From Streptomyces kurssanovii (GTDB lineage: Bacteria; Actinomycetota; Actinomycetes; Streptomycetales; Streptomycetaceae): a DNA stretch of 64,000 nt. A program made the position numbers and the translations under genes. A model generated the notes under the pieces. It was not told the DNA's origin. It worked only from the letters and a program-made list of their open reading frames with translations, and searched no databases. Position 1 is the stretch's first letter. Each line of letters starts with the position of its first letter. The stretch covers positions 62,001 through 126,000 of the forward strand of contig NZ_BMTN01000014.1 in the NCBI RefSeq assembly GCF_014649695.1, given 5' to 3'. Shown here piece after piece: positions 61,026-64,000 of this stretch.

Positions 61026-61928
61026 TCAGTAGACGCTGACCCCGTAACGGCTCAGTGCCTCGGTGACCGGCTGGAAGAACGTGGTACCGCCGGTGCTGCA
61101 GTTGCCGCTGCCACCGGAGGTGAGGCCGATCGCCCGGCTGCCGGAGTAGAGCGGGCCGCCGCTGTCGCCCGGTTCCGCGCACACGTTCGTGCGGATCATG
61201 CCGTAGACGATGTCGCCGCCGCCGTAGTTGACCGTGGCGTTGAGGCCCGTCACGGTGCCGCTGTGGGTCCCCGTGGTGGAGCCGCGGCGGGTGACGGACA
61301 TGCCGACGGTGGCGTTGGCCGCGCTGGTGATGTCCGTGCCGCCGACGGTGCCGGGGTGGGACAGCGACGTGTTCGAGTAGCGGACGATGCCGTAGTCGTT
61401 GCCCGGGAAGCTCGAACCGGCCGTGGGACCGATGCTCGTCGTGCGCGAGGAGTTGGTGTACCAGGTGCCCGCTCCGTCGGTGCAGTGACCGGCGGTGAGG
61501 AAGTAGTAGGTGCTGCCGCTGCGCACGTTGAAGCCGAGCGAGCAGCGCCAGCCGGACGCGTAGACCGCGTCGCCGCCGGAGATCAGCTTGGAGAACGTGC
61601 CGGGGGTGCGTTCGATGCGCAGTGCGCCGGCGTTGGTCCCGGCCTCGCGCTTGATCTTCGCTATCTCGGCCCGGGAGACGGTGGAGTCGGCCGTGACGAC
61701 GAGCGTGCCGGTGGCCTGGTCGACGTGCCAGGCGGTGCCGGGGACGTCCGCCTGGAGCACGGCGTCGCCGGCCGCGGTGAGCTGGTGCGCGCTGTAGGTC
61801 CGTGTCTCTTCGGCGCTGGCGGTGGGGACGGCCAGAGCGGCGGCGGCTGTCAGGCCGGTGGCCACGGCGAGCAGCCGGGTGCGTCTGGCGGTGGTGGGGG
61901 TGCGGGGGATGGTGCGCTTGATCCTCAC
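61026..61928 (-). CDS. streptogrisin B-like secreted serine protease
   Basis: A 300-residue preproenzyme starting at GTG 61928 with a GGAGGAACG site. Signal peptide to about residue 42 (ASAEE), propeptide, mature chain from [10 protein letters not shown]. The mature part is strikingly close to my memory of Streptomyces griseus protease B (SprB). Triad: [22 protein letters not shown] chymotrypsin-like extracellular protease. A paralogue lies 174 bases upstream in the same direction. Confidence 0.95.
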   Translation of the reverse strand: MRIKRTIPRTPTTARRTRLLAVATGLTAAAALAVPTASAEETRTYSAHQLTAAGDAVLQADVPGTAWHVDQATGTLVVTADSTVSRAEIAKIKREAGTNAGALRIERTPGTFSKLISGGDAVYASGWRCSLGFNVRSGSTYYFLTAGHCTDGAGTWYTNSSRTTSIGPTAGSSFPGNDYGIVRYSNTSLSHPGTVGGTDITSAANATVGMSVTRRGSTTGTHSGTVTGLNATVNYGGGDIVYGMIRTNVCAEPGDSGGPLYSGSRAIGLTSGGSGNCSTGGTTFFQPVTEALSRYGVSVY

Positions 61929-62102
61929 TTGTCGTTCCTCCAGAGGGGAATCAGGGGCCCGCAGTGGGGGTGCCGGGCCCGTGAGGCGCGGCCTGAAGCC
62001 TGCGCTGTGGGGGAGTTTCAAGCCATACGGTCACACGCCGCAAGGGTGTGTTCTCGGCCGTACGGCCTCCCTGCCGCGCGTGGCGGCGGGGGCACGGGGA
62101 GG

Positions 62103-62960
62103 TCAGTAGAGGCTGACCCTGTACTTGGCGAGGGCCTCTGTCACGGGCTGGTAGAACGTCGTACCGCCGGTGCTGCAGTTGCCGCTGCCGCCTGAGGTGA
62201 GGCCGAGGGCCTTGGTGCCGTCGTAGAGCGCGCCGCCGGAGTCGCCGGGCTCGGCGCAGACATTCGTCTGGATCATGCCGCGGACGGTGCCACCGCCGGA
62301 GTAGTGGACGGTGACGCCCAGGGCGGTCACGGTGCCGCTGTGGGTGCCGGTGGTGGAGCCGGAGCGCTTGACGGACTCGCCGACGTAGGCGTCGGCGGCG
62401 GTGAAGCCGCCGGTGTGGCCGAGCGAGGTGTTGTCGTAGCGGACGAGGGCGTAGTCGTTGCCCGGGAAGCTGGATCCGACGGTCGGTCCGATGAGCGTGG
62501 ACTGTGCCGAGTTGGCGTACCAGGTCCGCACCTCGTCGCCGCAGTGGCCGGCGGTGAGGAAGTAGTACGTGCTGCCGCTGCGCACGTTGAAGCCCAGCGA
62601 GCAGCGGTAGCCGCTGCCGTAGATGGCGTCACCCGCGCCGAGGAGCGGCTTGAACACTCCGGGCGTGCGCTTGACCGTGATCGCGCCGGCGTCCGCGGCG
62701 GCGGCCGATCGGATCGAGGCGATCTCGGTGTCGGAGACGGTGGAGTCCGCGGTGACGACGACACGGCCGAGTGTCCGGTCGACATACCATGCGGTGCCCT
62801 CCACACCGGCCGCGAGGACGGCGGCGTCCGCCCGGGCGAGTTGGGCAGCCGGGGCGGGGCCGGGCGTGGGGGCCGCCTGGGCGGTGGAGGGCGCGACGGC
62901 GGCGGTGACCGCCAGGGCCGCGCCTGCGGCGAGCAGTGCTCTGGTGCGCTTGATCCTCAC
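62103..62960 (-). CDS. streptogrisin-like secreted serine protease, paralogue
   Basis: A 285-residue preproenzyme starting at GTG 62960 with an AGGAGGAG site and the same first residues (VRIKRT) as its neighbour. Signal peptide to about 29, propeptide, mature chain from about [10 protein letters not shown]. Triad: [21 protein letters not shown]. Shared sequence and order show tandem duplication, followed by change in the specificity pocket regions ([11 protein letters not shown] and [10 protein letters not shown]). Confidence 0.95.
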   Translation of the reverse strand: MRIKRTRALLAAGAALAVTAAVAPSTAQAAPTPGPAPAAQLARADAAVLAAGVEGTAWYVDRTLGRVVVTADSTVSDTEIASIRSAAAADAGAITVKRTPGVFKPLLGAGDAIYGSGYRCSLGFNVRSGSTYYFLTAGHCGDEVRTWYANSAQSTLIGPTVGSSFPGNDYALVRYDNTSLGHTGGFTAADAYVGESVKRSGSTTGTHSGTVTALGVTVHYSGGGTVRGMIQTNVCAEPGDSGGALYDGTKALGLTSGGSGNCSTGGTTFYQPVTEALAKYRVSLY

Positions 62961-63157
62961 TGTGCTCCTCCTGGGAAGAGGGAAAGAGCCCGCGGTGGCG
63001 GGCCCGTGAGGCGCCGGCCAGGATGGCGTGTTCCTGACATGCACTGCCAGAGATAGTGGCGTCCGGGGACCGGACGCACAAGACCGCGGGACGGACGGAT
63101 CACTTCCGCCGGCGCCGCCGCCCGTCACCGGACCCACCGAGGCGGGGTGACGGCATG

Positions 63158-64000
63158 TCAGCAGTCGCAGCCGCAGTCCGGGCAGTCGCAGTCGCGGCAG
63201 CAGCCCTCGCGCTTCTTTCGGGACCAGGGACCCTCGTACTCCTTGGCGCAGCACAGTCGGCAGGTGCAGCACAGGCCGACGAAGACGGCGCAGCCGGCCC
63301 AGAACCCCCGGCGCGGCGGCCGCCCCTGCTGCCCTCCCGCACCGGGCGGCATCCCGCCGGGCCCGCCCGGCGCCCCCGCGCCGCCGCCGTAGGGACCGCC
63401 GCTGTACGGATTCGAGCCGTACGGGCCCGGGGCGCCACCCTGGTACGGATTCTGCTGATTCCCGCGGGAGGGCGGCTGGACTCCCCCGTAGCCCTGGTGT
63501 GCGCACGTGACGGTGCCGAACGCCCGGTCGACGGAGGTGCGCAGCTCGTGCACCAGGAGGACGTGCACCAGCTTGTCGTCGACGAAGTGCGCGTCCCGCA
63601 GCGCCAGCCGGATCCCGTGGAGCGCGTCGTCGGCGAGCCGGCGCGCCTCCGCGAGCGAGGTGCCCGTGGCCGTGAGCGGGTTCCACGCACCCGACACGGC
63701 GTCAGCTTCCCTGTCCTCCACGGCATCCAGCAGATGCGCCAGCCTGCCGAAGAGCCGGCCGGCCTCGGCGAGCGGCGCCGCGTTCTCCGGGCGGCCGGCG
63801 AGCACGGCGGTGTGCGCGAAGGCGGCCGCCGTCGCGGTCTCCGTCGGCTCCGTGACCGAGAGGACCGGTGTGCCGGGCCCGGCCAGCGTCTCGAGCCCCG
63901 CCTGCCGGTCGACGGCCTCCAGCAGCACCGCCGTGTCGAATCCGAGCGCGGAGCCCGAGCGGGCGCCCGCCCTGTCCCAGCCGCCGGCGATCCGGCGGGC
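63158..64000 (-). CDS. DUF5685-family protein with Cys-rich tail (5' end outside window)
   Basis: The last 281 codons of a gene entering from the right edge. The helical body ([55 protein letters not shown]) matches DUF5685 as I remember it. The C-terminus differs: a Gly/Pro/Tyr/Gln-rich linker, then about a dozen cysteines in clusters such as [10 protein letters not shown] and [14 protein letters not shown], suggesting metal binding. Streptomyces members are thought to be linked to development, but I cannot assign a function. Confidence 0.85.
   Translation of the reverse strand, partial: ARRIAGGWDRAGARSGSALGFDTAVLLEAVDRQAGLETLAGPGTPVLSVTEPTETATAAAFAHTAVLAGRPENAAPLAEAGRLFGRLAHLLDAVEDREADAVSGAWNPLTATGTSLAEARRLADDALHGIRLALRDAHFVDDKLVHVLLVHELRTSVDRAFGTVTCAHQGYGGVQPPSRGNQQNPYQGGAPGPYGSNPYSGGPYGGGAGAPGGPGGMPPGAGGQQGRPPRRGFWAGCAVFVGLCCTCRLCCAKEYEGPWSRKKREGCCRDCDCPDCGCDC

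Noticed and set aside
1-64000. tRNA, rRNA, insertion sequences or prophage genes
   Set aside because: Scanning by eye found no transposase or integrase motifs and no recognisable tRNA or rRNA. A tRNA could still be missed without a search tool.

Overview
The window looks like a piece of Streptomyces chromosome. Base composition is very GC-rich, third codon positions are almost always G or C, GTG and TTG starts are common, TTA codons are rare, and the gene families are typical of the genus: CitM, homogentisate dioxygenase, streptogrisin proteases, LAXTG-anchored LPMO, DnaE2, DUF5685 and the FxSxx-COOH system. I count 54 confident or likely protein genes, one broken deacetylase gene and one doubtful small ORF. 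I recognised no rRNA, tRNA or CRISPR array.

Left part (1-34 kb). This is mainly metabolism, transport and regulation. It holds an MFS carrier cut by the window edge, an aldehyde/alcohol dehydrogenase pair, an orphan sugar-type ABC ATPase, a class F sortase overlapping a putative surface protein, CitM with an MFS carrier, a molybdopterin oxidoreductase behind a TetR gene, and an operon of hmgA, a GntR regulator and an orphan Type ISP C-terminal-domain protein. A TetR-controlled DrrAB-like exporter, a CoA-transferase, a pseudokinase and a secreted SGNH lipase follow. Next is a three-gene glycosyltransferase/glycosyltransferase/deacetylase operon in which every gene carries a frame-disrupting lesion. 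After an AAA ATPase, a tandem 46-bp repeat array, transporters and acetyltransferases comes a tctCBA tricarboxylate uptake operon divergent from a CitB-type response regulator.

Middle part (34-50 kb). A MerR-GNAT fusion, a lipoprotein, a wall-anchored LPMO preceded by a long 5' hairpin, and a secreted lipase lead to a dnaE2-imuB-like mutagenesis cassette with a LexA/SOS-box match. A TetR/MFS pair, a divergent membrane protein, a streptogrisin-type protease and an alpha/beta hydrolase follow.

Right part (50-64 kb). The most interesting region is a complete FxSxx-COOH peptide system read leftward: fxsA (a 54-residue precursor ending FNSSL), fxsB (radical SAM/SPASM maturase with a degenerate C-terminal HExxH-type domain), an AAC(3)-family acetyltransferase, fxsC (TIR-like) and fxsT (ParA-like P-loop, TIR, NB-ARC and TPR in one chain). 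A SLATT membrane protein is divergent from fxsA, and a SLOG-fold protein lies tail to tail with it. Four of these genes (fxsB, the acetyltransferase, fxsC and SLATT) carry a TTA codon, which predicts bldA control. The architecture suggests a modified-peptide/TIR/STAND signalling or conflict system rather than a secreted antibiotic. Two streptogrisin-like proteases and a DUF5685 gene cut by the window end complete the window.

Three related intergenic repeats (about 16.3, 28.9 and 48.2 kb), several operator palindromes and many GC-rich hairpin terminators between convergent genes were read directly from the sequence. Family names rest on recognising motifs and remembered relatives; no database search was run.
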